Shown here: piece by piece, positions 14,778-24,108 of the stretch
Numbering within the stretch: position 1 is the first letter of the stretch
Layout of the letters: the number at the start of each line of letters is the position of its first letter
Program-made: the position numbers and the translations under genes
Notes under the pieces: generated by a model
The model's database searches: none
What the model was told of the DNA's origin: nothing
The model's input: only the letters and a program-made list of their open reading frames with translations
NCBI GenBank assembly: GCA_964428955.1
Contig: CAYSAD010000006.1
Span: forward strand, 1-41,779
DNA: 41,779 bases
Reading direction: 5' to 3'
DNA from: CAYSAD01 sp964428955
GTDB lineage: Bacteria > Patescibacteriota > Saccharimonadia > Saccharimonadales > Saccharimonadaceae

Positions 14778-14840
14778 CCCGGATGAGTTAACTCGGTTGA
14801 TTGCTCGGCAATCCCGGTTAACTCATCCGGGTTAACTCAT
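14778..14840. repeat. 15-bp perfect inverted repeat with a third half-copy
   Basis: CCCGGATGAGTTAAC (14778-14792) and GTTAACTCATCCGGG (14817-14831) are exact reverse complements. Inside them GATTGC (14799-14804) pairs with GCAATC (14808-14813). GTTAACTCAT recurs at 14831-14840 and abuts the next promoter. There is no U tract, so this is a poor terminator; an operator or RNA structure are alternatives. Confidence 0.6.
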
Positions 14841-14868
14841 TGATAAACTTATTGTGCTATGCGATACT
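14840..14868 (+). promoter_or_regulatory. Promoter of the dcd-tmk pair
   Basis: TTGATA (14840-14845), a 17-base spacer and GATACT (14863-14868). The -35 box touches the third GTTAACTCAT copy. Confidence 0.65.
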
Positions 14869-14917
14869 AAACTTACAAACAGACAAAAACAAACAATTAT
14901 CAACCTGGGGAGGTGAC

Positions 14918-15637
14918 ATGAGCGTTTATAGTAATACTGAGATTAAAGCTGCGATAAAAGACGGAACGATCGTTAGTGTTCCGTATAATGAAAACCATGT
15001 CTCTGAAGCTAGTCTTGATTTCACACTTGGACATTATTTTTACAAGCAAGAATTCGAAGAGGAATCCCGCGTTTACAATCCATTTGATCAATCTGATGTC
15101 GCCCGTTATTTCAAAGGCCCACTTGAAGCTATGCCACATAAAGACTGGTGCGAAAAATACGGATATCAACTGTTTGAAAACATTCCAGAAGACCATCCGA
15201 TTATTGTTCTCAGGCCCGGTGAGCGAATTCTCGCCCATACCCATGAATTCATCGGTATCCGTACTCAAGGTGGTGCCGCGGAAGTAAAATCACGTAGCAG
15301 CTGGGGACGAAATGGCGTGGCAGTTTGCTTCGACGCTGGCTGGGTTGATCCGGGCTATGTCAATCGGATTACACTTGAAATCTATAACCTCAATCAACAC
15401 GAATCAGTCGTCTTGCCAGTCGGTGAACGCGTCGGCCAAATGGTATTCCACAAGACCGGGCCAGTTGAAGGCGATTACAGTGATAGCCGTGGCGGTATGA
15501 GTGGTAAATATCAACACACCGACAATCTTGATGAACTTATCGCAACATGGTCTCCCGACCAGATGCTGCCACGTGCCTACAAAGATTTGCGCATAGCACC
15601 AAACGTTATCCGTGGATTACCGAAAGGTCTGAAATGA
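14918..15637 (+). CDS. dcd: dCTP deaminase/dUTPase-family protein
   Basis: 239 residues from ATG 14918 (GGGGAGG five bases upstream). The trimeric dUTPase/dCTP deaminase fold is shown by EVKSRSSWGRNGVAVCFDAG (122-141), then DPGY (144-147) and ITLEIYN with Glu154 where dCTP deaminases have the catalytic Glu of VLEFYN. The role is to make dUMP or dUTP for thyA. It is longer than the E. coli enzyme (193), with an insert at about 40-90. The gene overlaps tmk by four bases (ATGA). A deaminase is more likely than a dUTPase because of Glu154. Confidence 0.82.
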   Translation: MSVYSNTEIKAAIKDGTIVSVPYNENHVSEASLDFTLGHYFYKQEFEEESRVYNPFDQSDVARYFKGPLEAMPHKDWCEKYGYQLFENIPEDHPIIVLRPGERILAHTHEFIGIRTQGGAAEVKSRSSWGRNGVAVCFDAGWVDPGYVNRITLEIYNLNQHESVVLPVGERVGQMVFHKTGPVEGDYSDSRGGMSGKYQHTDNLDELIATWSPDQMLPRAYKDLRIAPNVIRGLPKGLK

Positions 15638-16260
15638 TAACCGAAGGTAAATATATCGTCATCGAAGGCAACGACGGCACTGGCAAATCAACCCAAGTCG
15701 AAAAAATCCGAGAGCGCCTAGCCACCCACGACATAGATTCGATTGAATTTCACGAACCAGCCGGCACTCCAATAGCCGATGAGATCCGGACAATCATAAA
15801 AAACGGCGAGCTGGCTCGCGACAGCATGACCGACCTACTACTCTTCACAGCCGCTCGTCACGAAATCTGGCAAGAAGCCAACATTAAACTCAAGATGGGT
15901 ATCTGGGTTGTGGCTGCCCGAAATTATTATTCGACCCTGGCATATCAAGGCTATGGTGACGGCCTTGATCCAGGTCTTATCGAAGAGACAACTGAAATGT
16001 TTACAAGTCAGCGCTACATGCAGCCAGATCTCGCGGTGATTCTCAATCTTCAAGATAGAGAACGTGAAACCAGGATCGCCCAACGCGGGGAGCTGGAAAA
16101 ACTTGACACGTTCGAGTCACGCGATAGCGATTTTCAAGATAGCGTCAATGACGGCTATCTAAAAGTGGCTAAATCACTAGATATTGACATCATCGATGCC
16201 AATCGACCCATTCCAACCGTTACTGACGAAATTTGGCGGCGGGTTACGCGACTACTATAA
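15634..16260 (+). CDS. tmk: Thymidylate kinase (dTMP kinase)
   Basis: 208 residues, the usual size. The P-loop EGNDGTGKST lies at 11-20, with FHEPAGTPIADEIR (the DR/E-P-G-type motif), a LID near the middle and VVAARNYYSTLAYQG (a DRY-equivalent region). It phosphorylates dTMP to dTDP. Its start ATG overlaps the dcd stop, so the two are translationally coupled. The 3' end overlaps the convergent gene by six bases. Confidence 0.85.
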   Translation: MITEGKYIVIEGNDGTGKSTQVEKIRERLATHDIDSIEFHEPAGTPIADEIRTIIKNGELARDSMTDLLLFTAARHEIWQEANIKLKMGIWVVAARNYYSTLAYQGYGDGLDPGLIEETTEMFTSQRYMQPDLAVILNLQDRERETRIAQRGELEKLDTFESRDSDFQDSVNDGYLKVAKSLDIDIIDANRPIPTVTDEIWRRVTRLL

Positions 16261-17109
16261 AGTTGGCTTGATATTCGACGCGTGATTTTCAGTTCTTGTG
16301 AGATAGTGCAGCTCAATGCCAGCGTGCGCGATAGGTTGATCGCGTGAACTTGCGTCAAGTAACGAGTGTACTCGTCGGCGAAACGGTGTCAGAGTTTCTT
16401 CTTGAAAGCTACTCTGCGCCGCGACACGACCTAATACCTTAAAGGCCCGACGACTATCCTCGTCAAGAAGTTCCGAATAAAGCGGCACGATACCAGTTTG
16501 GCGACTTTTAAACTCGATCGTCTCACGGTCATTTTTTAGCCGCAAGCCATCCATCTTCACAGGTATAATGGCGAAGTTTCCAGTATTAGTCTCGATGATT
16601 CGGGAAACTTTTACGCGTATCCGAGGTGTCGTCGAATCGATATCATATTCATCACTATAGCTTTTGGCTATCGCCTGAAATGCTACCTCTGCGAGCGACG
16701 TGTTCGTCAAATCATGTTCGCCAACCCGGCTTCTCGCAAAAATCTCATAACTCGGAATTGAATGGCCTTTCATAAAGTGAGTAACGCGTGTCGTGGGGTT
16801 GTAGTTACCAATTTCATCAAAGACCGCCACGCGGACTGCGTTCATTTCCCTGACATCAGGAATGACCTGCCGATTGAGTTCCCTATGGTATGGCTCAACC
16901 CGATAGGCATGCGACAATCGTTTGCGGACATTGGCCCGCGAAACACCCACGTAAACACCGCTTGGGGGCAGGTCTGGCACGTCGGTCGTCGCTGTCTCGA
17001 AATGCTCTGCGTACGCTGTTACCAAATGCTTTTCAGCATCTGGCCCAGGTGTGTAGGGCACAAGCGGAAGAAGGTGACTAATATCGGTATAAAACTCATT
17101 TTTACTCAT
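16255..17109 (-). CDS. Hypothetical protein, faint GIY-YIG-like motif
   Basis: 284 residues. I do not recognise the family. The run GVYVGVSRANVRKRLSHAYR at about 51-70 faintly recalls the YIG-x-S...R-L-x-x-H half of GIY-YIG nucleases, but the remaining motifs are not evident. The rest alternates basic and acidic stretches without membrane segments. It lies between tmk and the L10 operon on the opposite strand, breaking the ribosomal cluster. A nuclease or nucleic-acid-binding role is conceivable; evidence is weak. Confidence 0.6.
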   Translation of the reverse strand: MSKNEFYTDISHLLPLVPYTPGPDAEKHLVTAYAEHFETATTDVPDLPPSGVYVGVSRANVRKRLSHAYRVEPYHRELNRQVIPDVREMNAVRVAVFDEIGNYNPTTRVTHFMKGHSIPSYEIFARSRVGEHDLTNTSLAEVAFQAIAKSYSDEYDIDSTTPRIRVKVSRIIETNTGNFAIIPVKMDGLRLKNDRETIEFKSRQTGIVPLYSELLDEDSRRAFKVLGRVAAQSSFQEETLTPFRRRVHSLLDASSRDQPIAHAGIELHYLTRTENHASNIKPTL

Positions 17110-17160
17110 TCTAAACTACTATTTTAGCACAAAACATGTATTTTTGCAATCGCAGTAAAC

Positions 17161-17189
17161 TTGCATCCATCACTTAAAACATGTATAAT
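17161..17189 (+). promoter_or_regulatory. rplJL promoter
   Basis: TTGCAT (17161-17166), an exact 17-base spacer and TATAAT (17184-17189); start near 17196, about 300 bases before rplJ. Confidence 0.8.
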
Positions 17190-17195
17190 GCGTTG

Positions 17196-17250
17196 TAGAC
17201 ATTACCAGAGACAGTGGCGGTGAGAAATCACTTAATCATGCTACCGAGGA
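17196..17250 (+). ncRNA. Ribosomal protein L10 leader (L10-binding element)
   Basis: The segment contains AGACAGTGGC, the hairpin GTGA-GAAA-TCAC (17220-17231), TTAATCAT and GCTACCGAGGATGTAAAC. This is the conserved arrangement of the L10 (rplJ) leader known from Firmicutes and other bacteria, where L10-(L12)4 binds a kink-turn-like structure and represses the operon. GTGGC (17214-17218) pairs with GCTAC (17240-17244) to close the element. Confidence 0.8.
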
Positions 17251-17274
17251 TGTAAACAAAAATTTTCATTCAGT

Positions 17275-17312
17275 AAGTCTTTGGTAGTGCGAGAATCAAA
17301 GACTTTTTGTTT
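17275..17312 (+). terminator. Attenuator terminator in the L10 leader
   Basis: AAGTCTTTG (17275-17283) pairs with CAAAGACTT (17297-17305), 13-base loop, then TTTTGTTTTG. Located just after the L10-binding element, it should give premature termination when L10 is in excess. Confidence 0.75.
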
Positions 17313-17325
17313 TGCAAAAAATCGA

Positions 17326-17419
17326 GATTCGTTCAACCCTGGCAAGGTGTTGAACCGAATTCAGCAACTTATTGGTGAATACGGTCAACCTCGGCAGGAT
17401 ATTGAACCGAATTCACCAA
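17326..17419 (+). promoter_or_regulatory. Four-segment alternative hairpin array before rplJ
   Basis: Segments: 1 (17326-17336), 2 (17350-17367), 3 (17372-17388) and 4 (17402-17419). Segments 2 and 4 both start TTGAACCGAATTCA. Segment 1 pairs with 2 and 3 with 4; alternatively 2 pairs with 3 across a CTTA loop, excluding both others. The pairings carry one or two mismatches or bulges each. This lies between the attenuator and the ribosome site and is not part of the standard L10 leader. Function is inferred, not known. Confidence 0.55.
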
Positions 17420-17494
17420 CTTGTTTGGGAAGTCGCATTACCAGTACATTGACAATTCGATCGGATTACAAAAACTATAACCTAAGGAGTTTTT

Positions 17495-18019
17495 ATGGCA
17501 ATTACACGCGATAAAAAGAATGCTTTGGTTCAAGAGATGAGTGAGCTGCTCGCAAACTCAAAGATGACGGTCTTCGCTCACTATAAGGATTTGAGTGTAG
17601 CCGATATCCAAGAGCTTCGACGTAGTGCTCGCGAAGCTGGTGTTACTATCAAGGTGATAAAGAACCGTTTAGTCCGCGTCGCCTTAGAGTCAACGGATAC
17701 TTACAAAACTGTCGACACTTCAGGTTTGGAAGGGCAGTTGCTCTACGCACTGTCGCCGGACGATGAAGTCGCTCCAGCTCAAGTGCTGAACCAGTTTGCT
17801 AAGACTCACGAGGCTCTGCAATTCGCTGGTGCGTTCTCGGGTGAGGGTTTAACACTCTCAGCCGATGAGGTCAAAGCACTGGCTAGTCTGCCAAGTAAAA
17901 CGCAGCTTATCGCTGAAGTGGTGGCACAATTACTGTCGCCAGTTCACGATATTACCAATGCGCTCTCTGGCAACCTACACAGTCTACTAGATAGCATCGA
18001 GACCAAAGCAACAAGTTAA
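17495..18019 (+). CDS. rplJ: 50S ribosomal protein L10
   Basis: 174 residues. The N-terminal rRNA-binding domain shows the family start (ITRDKKNALVQEMSELLANS, then FAHYKDLSVADIQELRR and VIKNRLVRVAL). The C-terminal helix that carries L12 dimers is at about 130-170. It anchors the L12 stalk and represses its own leader. ATG 17495 follows TAAGGAG. rplL follows after 26 bases. Confidence 0.95.
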   Translation: MAITRDKKNALVQEMSELLANSKMTVFAHYKDLSVADIQELRRSAREAGVTIKVIKNRLVRVALESTDTYKTVDTSGLEGQLLYALSPDDEVAPAQVLNQFAKTHEALQFAGAFSGEGLTLSADEVKALASLPSKTQLIAEVVAQLLSPVHDITNALSGNLHSLLDSIETKATS

Positions 18020-18045
18020 TTTTAAGTATATAAAGGAGCAAATCC

Positions 18046-18429
18046 ATGGCTGACATAGCTAAACTTGCAAAAGATTTGACAGCACTGACTGTCCTAGAAG
18101 TAAACGAACTGAAAAACGTTCTTAAAGATGAATACGGCATCGAACCGGCCGCCGCAGCTGTCGCTGTTGCGGGTCCTGCTGCTGGCGGTGACGCTGGCGC
18201 TGCTGCCGAAGATGCAAAAACTGAATTCACCGTAACGCTCAAAGACGCCGGTGCCCAGAAAGTCGCTGTCATCAAGGCAGTTAAAGAAATCACAGGCCTT
18301 GGTCTTGGTGAAGCAAAAGCAATCGTTGACGGCGCACCTGCACCTGTCAAGGAGAAAGTCAACAAAGACGACGCTGAAGCTGCCAAAAAGATGCTTGAAG
18401 AAGCCGGCGCAACTGTCGAACTCAGCTAA
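18046..18429 (+). CDS. rplL: 50S ribosomal protein L7/L12
   Basis: 127 residues. The N-terminal dimerisation domain is followed by an Ala/Gly-rich hinge (about 38-60) and the C-terminal factor-binding domain with EFTVTLKDAGAQKVAVIKAV, GLGLGEAKAIVDGAPAPVKE and a terminal EEAGATVELS. It recruits elongation factors to the ribosome. ATG follows AAGGAGCAA. A terminator ends the rplJL unit. Confidence 0.97.
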   Translation: MADIAKLAKDLTALTVLEVNELKNVLKDEYGIEPAAAAVAVAGPAAGGDAGAAAEDAKTEFTVTLKDAGAQKVAVIKAVKEITGLGLGEAKAIVDGAPAPVKEKVNKDDAEAAKKMLEEAGATVELS

Positions 18430-18468
18430 TTCTGCTTACCCGATCGAATCTGTCGATTTGTCGCAATT

Positions 18469-18497
18469 ACCATCCTCATGCAGGATGGTTTTTGTTT
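18469..18497 (+). terminator. rplJL terminator
   Basis: ACCATCCT (18469-18476) pairs with AGGATGGT (18482-18489), loop CATGC, then TTTTGTTT. Confidence 0.85.
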
Positions 18498-18560
18498 ATG
18501 GCAATAAAATTACAACGCTCTTTGATTACCATCTGTTTTTGCTGTGGAAAACGGCATCTA

Positions 18561-18589
18561 TTGACATGGTCCTAGCCGGCTGGTATATA
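18561..18589 (+). promoter_or_regulatory. Promoter for the coiled-coil/beta protein
   Basis: TTGACA (18561-18566), a 17-base spacer and TATATA (18584-18589). The ten bases 18557-18566 equal one arm of the operator at 329-349, but no second arm is present. Confidence 0.75.
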
Positions 18590-18635
18590 TAGAGGTGATA
18601 GAACCACAAAAATAGACAAAGGAAATGCGAGAACC

Positions 18636-19151
18636 ATGTCTGAATTACCAGAGAAACAAGTCAAGCGACTGAAGTCGCTTATCCAAGACGCCGAGACTAA
18701 TTTGGCTGCCGCCAAAGAGCTATTAATTAGCATTATCGGTGATGATGGCGAAACAATCACACCACGCTCTAGCCAAGAAGACGTCACCGGTAAGGTGATT
18801 GAAGGTGTCTTCGATGGCCAGAAAATGGCTGGCCCTGACGGCAAAGAATATCCCGTACCAGCCAATTATGCTAGTAAATCGAAATTGGTTGAGGGTGACA
18901 TTCTGAAACTCACTATCGCAGATGGTGGTGGCTTCATTTACAAGCAGATTAACCCGACCGAACGCACCCAAGTCATCGGCACGCTGACTCAGCATGATGG
19001 CGCCTACTACGTTGAAGCTAATGGTCGCGAATACAGGATTCTACTAGCCAGCGTAACTTATTTCCGTATCAACATCGGTGACCAAGTTACCATCATCGTT
19101 CCATCCGACAATCCCGAAGCTACCTGGGCCGCCGTCGAAGCTGCGTTATAA
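18636..19151 (+). CDS. Conserved-looking small protein: coiled coil plus beta barrel
   Basis: 171 residues. Residues 3-40 form a likely coiled coil (KQVKRLKSLIQDAETNLAAA). From about 45 the sequence is beta-rich and repetitive: VIEGVFDGQKMAGPDGKEYP, VEGDILKLTIADGGGFIYKQ and, later, REYRILLASVTYFRINIGD. The pattern suggests an OB- or SH3-like nucleic-acid-binding fold, perhaps linked to translation. From memory, similar proteins occur in CPR genomes without an assigned role. Own promoter; AAAGGAAATG-type site before ATG 18636. Confidence 0.65.
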   Translation: MSELPEKQVKRLKSLIQDAETNLAAAKELLISIIGDDGETITPRSSQEDVTGKVIEGVFDGQKMAGPDGKEYPVPANYASKSKLVEGDILKLTIADGGGFIYKQINPTERTQVIGTLTQHDGAYYVEANGREYRILLASVTYFRINIGDQVTIIVPSDNPEATWAAVEAAL

Positions 19152-19249
19152 CGAGATAGCTACTTGCGTTTTTAATTTCGTGATCCTTGCAATGATCGCC
19201 TTCATTAAGTGGATAATCTGAAGTTTTCAATACGACACCATTCAGGAGC

Positions 19250-19437
19250 TGATGGGGTATTGACATGGCCCTTTATGGGCTGCGGGCTAGCGGTTACGCC
19301 CGCAAACTGACAACGACATCACCATTACGGTAATTGTTTGTTGCTCTGGTGTGGCATTCTGAAGCCATCGAAAAGAGTTCGCCGATTCGACTTAACCTGT
19401 CGTTTCCGCTTGAGCCTTTTCGGTGGCTCTTTTCGTA
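19250..19437 (+). ncRNA. Candidate structured RNA immediately upstream of dnaX
   Basis: In the 377-base gap before dnaX, TGCGGGC (19281-19287) pairs with GCCCGCA (19298-19304) around TAGCGGTTAC. A TGGC/GCCA hairpin sits near 19352-19367, and the region ends at a terminator (19412-19434). In Bacillus the SRP RNA gene lies just before dnaX, and TAGCGGT recalls its Alu domain, but the diagnostic GGAA-capped helix with AGCAG was not found. A weak promoter (TTGCAA, 19-base spacer, GATAAT) precedes it at 19187-19217. Confidence 0.3.
19412..19434 (+). terminator. Intrinsic terminator before dnaX
   Basis: GAGCC (19412-19416) pairs with GGCTC (19425-19429), 8-base loop, followed by TTTTCG. No plus-strand coding gene ends nearby (the closest ends at 19151), which implies a separate upstream transcript. 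Confidence 0.6.
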
Positions 19438-19528
19438 TAAAGAGCTTTGAGGCGACGAACTAAAATCACAACACATTCCAGCCCAAAACCGCGTACAATG
19501 GAACATAGCAAGTGAGGGGAAACAAACA

Positions 19529-20921
<1,393 letters not shown>

Positions 20922-20929
<8 letters not shown>

Positions 20930-22271
20930 AAAAGAAGTAGCGGCCGGTAAAGTACCGCCTCAAAATCTAGACGCCGAGATGAGTTTGCTCGGTGCGGTTT
21001 TAATTGACGAAGAAGCGCTCGCTGATGTTTCCGAACACGTCACCGCCAAAGATTTCTATGACAAACGTCACGCTATTGTCTATGACGCCATGATGCGGCT
21101 GTACGAAAAGCACAAACCAGTTGATTTACTTACACTGACCGATGAACTTAAGCGTAAAAAGGAGTTGGATACCATCGGCGGTTCTAGTTTCTTGACTGAA
21201 CTGACGAATTACGTACCGACAGCTGCCCATGCTGAAGCTTATGCTGAACTGGTCGCCCAAAAGGCCGTTCGACGACGACTCATCAAAGCCAGCTCGGAAA
21301 TATCAGAACTCGGCTTCGATGAAGACACAACTACCCAAGAGTTACTGGAAAAAGCCGAAGCCGAACTGTTCAGCGTCAGCGATCAGTCACTCAAGCAAGA
21401 CCTGGCTAGTCTGGAAAGTATCCTTACCGAAAGCTTCGACCGCATGGAAGAATTACATCGCAACAAGGGTAGCCTACGCGGTGTTCGCACCGGCTATCGT
21501 GATCTCGATACTATGACAGCCGGATTGCAGCGCAGCGATCTCATCGTCCTAGCAGCTCGTCCAGCCATGGGTAAAACAACATTAGTAACAAATTTAGCCT
21601 ACAACGTAGCCACTGTCGCAAAACAGCCGGTTTTGTTTTTTAGCTTGGAGATGAGCAAAGAGCAGCTAGTCGACCGCATGTTGGCCGATGCCTCAGGTGT
21701 TGACGCCTGGAATATTCGTACTGGAAACCTGAGTGATCAAGATTTTAGTAAACTCTCCGAGGCGATGGGCGAGATGGCTGAAGCGCCGATTTTCATCGAT
21801 GACACACCTGGCTTGTCGGTCTTGGAAATGCGTACCAAGGCCCGTCGCGCCGCTCACGAGAATCCACTCGGACTGATCATTGTCGACTACTTACAATTGA
21901 TGCAGGCCAGTGGGCGAGGCGACGGCAACCGTGTGCAGGAAGTCAGTGAGATTTCGCGTGGCCTGAAACTAATCGCCCGTGAACTCAACGTCCCCGTTAT
22001 TGCCCTGAGTCAGCTATCGCGTTCAGTTGAAAGTCGTAATCCGCAGATTCCGCAATTGGCCGATCTGCGTGAGTCTGGTTCAATCGAGCAAGATGCCGAT
22101 ATCGTTATGTTCATCTACCGTGAAGCCTACTACAATCCCGAAACTGATCGCGAAAATATTACTGACTTGATTATCGCCAAACACCGTAACGGCCCGACCG
22201 GAAAAGTCGAGTTGTACTTCCATCCAGAACGGCTGCGCTTCATGTCGCTCGATAGCCGCCACGACGGCTAG
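20922..22271 (+). CDS. dnaB: Replicative DNA helicase
   Basis: 449 residues. The N-terminal DnaB domain (PPQNLDAEMSLLGAVLIDEE) is followed by the RecA-like domain with Walker A AARPAMGKTTLV, Walker B LGLIIVDYLQLM and QEVSEISRGLKLIARELNVP, LSQLSRSVE and DLRESGSIEQDAD. It unwinds the fork as a hexamer. Its ATG is inside the dnaX 3' end, so the two are coupled. Length and motifs are ordinary; no intein. Confidence 0.96.
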
Positions 22272-22295
22272 CGCGTGGTATAATGAGAGGACTTT

Positions 22296-23768
22296 ATGAG
22301 TAGGCCTGAAGTACTTGATTTTCTGATTTACCGCTGGCGCTATGGTCTCGGCTATATCGCCGTCAGTCTGTCATTTATCGCACTCATCATTATGGCTGGT
22401 TTCTTTGCACCGACAGGACTGACGGCGAATGAACAGGTTTCGGTAGTCAGTAGCGACACGTTGTCGCTCAAACATTTCACACCTGATATGATAGTAAACC
22501 TACCTTACCATCTATTACAAAAAACTAGTTTGCACGTGTTAGGTATGAGTGAAATAAGCATAAAACTACCGTCGCTTATTTTGGCCCTAGTAACGGCTTT
22601 TGGCCTTCTTCTACTGTTGCGAGTGTGGTTCAAGCAAAACGTGGCCGTACTCGGCTCGCTAGTAGCACTGACGACCGGGCCATTTTTGTTTTTCGCCCAA
22701 GACGGTACGCCATCAATTCTCTATATTTTTTTTCCAACCTGGATCCTGCTGGCCGCTTCGATGATTACCCAAAAAGTCCGGCGGCGACTCCTCTGGCTGA
22801 TCGTTCTCTTCGGCATGGTGGCGCTTAGTTTCTACGTACCAATGAGCATTTACATCCTGCTAACGCTCTTTACCGCCGCCTTGATTCACCCACATTTGCG
22901 CAGCACACTCAAAACCTTACCTCGCTTACAGTTATCTGTTGCCGTTATCGTCGCACTCATCATCGTGGCACCGGTCGGTTATGCGCTTGCTATGAAGCAT
23001 GACTTAGCACTGCAACTGCTTGGCTTCAGCCACCCCACGCTCGATATAGTTCACAATTTAAGCTTGCTCGGCCAACGATACTTCGATTTCGTCCACACCC
23101 ACGAGAATGGCATTATTCAGCCAATCTATGAACTAGGCGCCATGCTTCTCATCGGTCTGGGGCTGTACCGGATCGTAACGACGAAATACACGGCTCGTAG
23201 CTACATTTTGGTTGCCTGGCTGATCTTACTGGCGCCGCTTTTAATCTACAACCCGGAACTGACCAGCATCACGTTTGTCCCGGCACTACTACTTATCGCG
23301 TTCGGGCTTGATTTGCTAATTCGTTATTGGTATCGACTCTTTCCGCGCAATCCATACGCCCGCGCCGCCGGACTGGTATCGCTTGTTATCTTGGTTGGCA
23401 GCTTGACACTGTCAGGTACCGATCGATTTTACTTCGGCTATCACTACGGTAATGATGTATCACGAACGTTCTCGCACGATTTGTCACTATTAAAAGACTG
23501 GCATGCCGACCACCAAAACGGCACAGTTGCAATCGTCAGTCCACCAACGAACGTTGGTTTTTACATTGCCCTCAGCCACTATAACCCAGGTTGGCATATC
23601 AGCCGCGTCACCGCCACACCACCGACTACTATGACGACCGATTATACAATCTACGCGCAGCCAACCACACCAACCGCGCAGCCAACCACTGGACTCGACG
23701 AAATCCTAACTGATAGTTTAAGCGGTTCAGCCGATCGATTTTACGTCTACAAAAAACTAGCCGATTAG
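22296..23768 (+). CDS. Polytopic membrane protein, GT-C glycosyltransferase-like
   Basis: 490 residues with about ten to twelve hydrophobic segments. An early extracytoplasmic loop (GLTANEQVSVVSSD), then YHLLQKTSLHVLGMSEISIK and LPSLILALVTAF, match the first-loop pattern of PMT/ArnT-like GT-C enzymes, although the usual Asp-Glu pair reads Asn-Glu here. The C-terminal part is a soluble domain with a short repeated QPTT stretch. A role in adding sugars from lipid carriers to surface molecules is inferred. A TATAAT (22279-22284) lies 12 bases before the ATG. Confidence 0.6.
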   Translation: MSRPEVLDFLIYRWRYGLGYIAVSLSFIALIIMAGFFAPTGLTANEQVSVVSSDTLSLKHFTPDMIVNLPYHLLQKTSLHVLGMSEISIKLPSLILALVTAFGLLLLLRVWFKQNVAVLGSLVALTTGPFLFFAQDGTPSILYIFFPTWILLAASMITQKVRRRLLWLIVLFGMVALSFYVPMSIYILLTLFTAALIHPHLRSTLKTLPRLQLSVAVIVALIIVAPVGYALAMKHDLALQLLGFSHPTLDIVHNLSLLGQRYFDFVHTHENGIIQPIYELGAMLLIGLGLYRIVTTKYTARSYILVAWLILLAPLLIYNPELTSITFVPALLLIAFGLDLLIRYWYRLFPRNPYARAAGLVSLVILVGSLTLSGTDRFYFGYHYGNDVSRTFSHDLSLLKDWHADHQNGTVAIVSPPTNVGFYIALSHYNPGWHISRVTATPPTTMTTDYTIYAQPTTPTAQPTTGLDEILTDSLSGSADRFYVYKKLAD

Positions 23769-23803
23769 CGTACAATAGGATGTAATAACGACGGAGGAAC
23801 AGT

Positions 23804-24094
23804 ATGGCCTTTAATCAGGTAAAAATGATCAATGATCTCAGAAAAGCCCAAAAGGATTTAGCAAAAGAAATCGTAGAAGTCGAAGCCGGCGATGGTGCAG
23901 TCGTAGTACAGATCAACGGCGAGTTGAAAATCAAGAACGTCAAGATTGACCCAACCATGATTGACCTCGACGACATTTCCGAATTAGAGCATTGGATTGA
24001 AATCGCCATGCGCGACGGCATGGCCAAAGCCCAGGAAATCGCCGCTGAAAAAATGAAACCGCTAATGGGCGGCCTTGGCAATCTCGGAATTTAA
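23804..24094 (+). CDS. ybaB: YbaB/EbfC nucleoid-associated protein
   Basis: 96 residues, the family size. N-terminal helix, central strands (GAVVVQINGELKIKNVKIDP) and C-terminal helix ending MKPLMGGLGNLGI. These dimeric proteins bind DNA and are characteristically encoded between dnaX and recR; here the order dnaX-dnaB-membrane gene-ybaB-recR keeps that link with two insertions. ATG follows GGAGGAACAGT. recR starts 14 bases later. Confidence 0.92.
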   Translation: MAFNQVKMINDLRKAQKDLAKEIVEVEAGDGAVVVQINGELKIKNVKIDPTMIDLDDISELEHWIEIAMRDGMAKAQEIAAEKMKPLMGGLGNLGI

Positions 24095-24108
24095 GCGAAA
24101 GTACGACG

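Noticed and set aside
18557..18566. Copy of one operator arm (TCTATTGACA) upstream of the 18636 gene
   Set aside because: The second arm is missing; it is explained by a good -35 box and chance.
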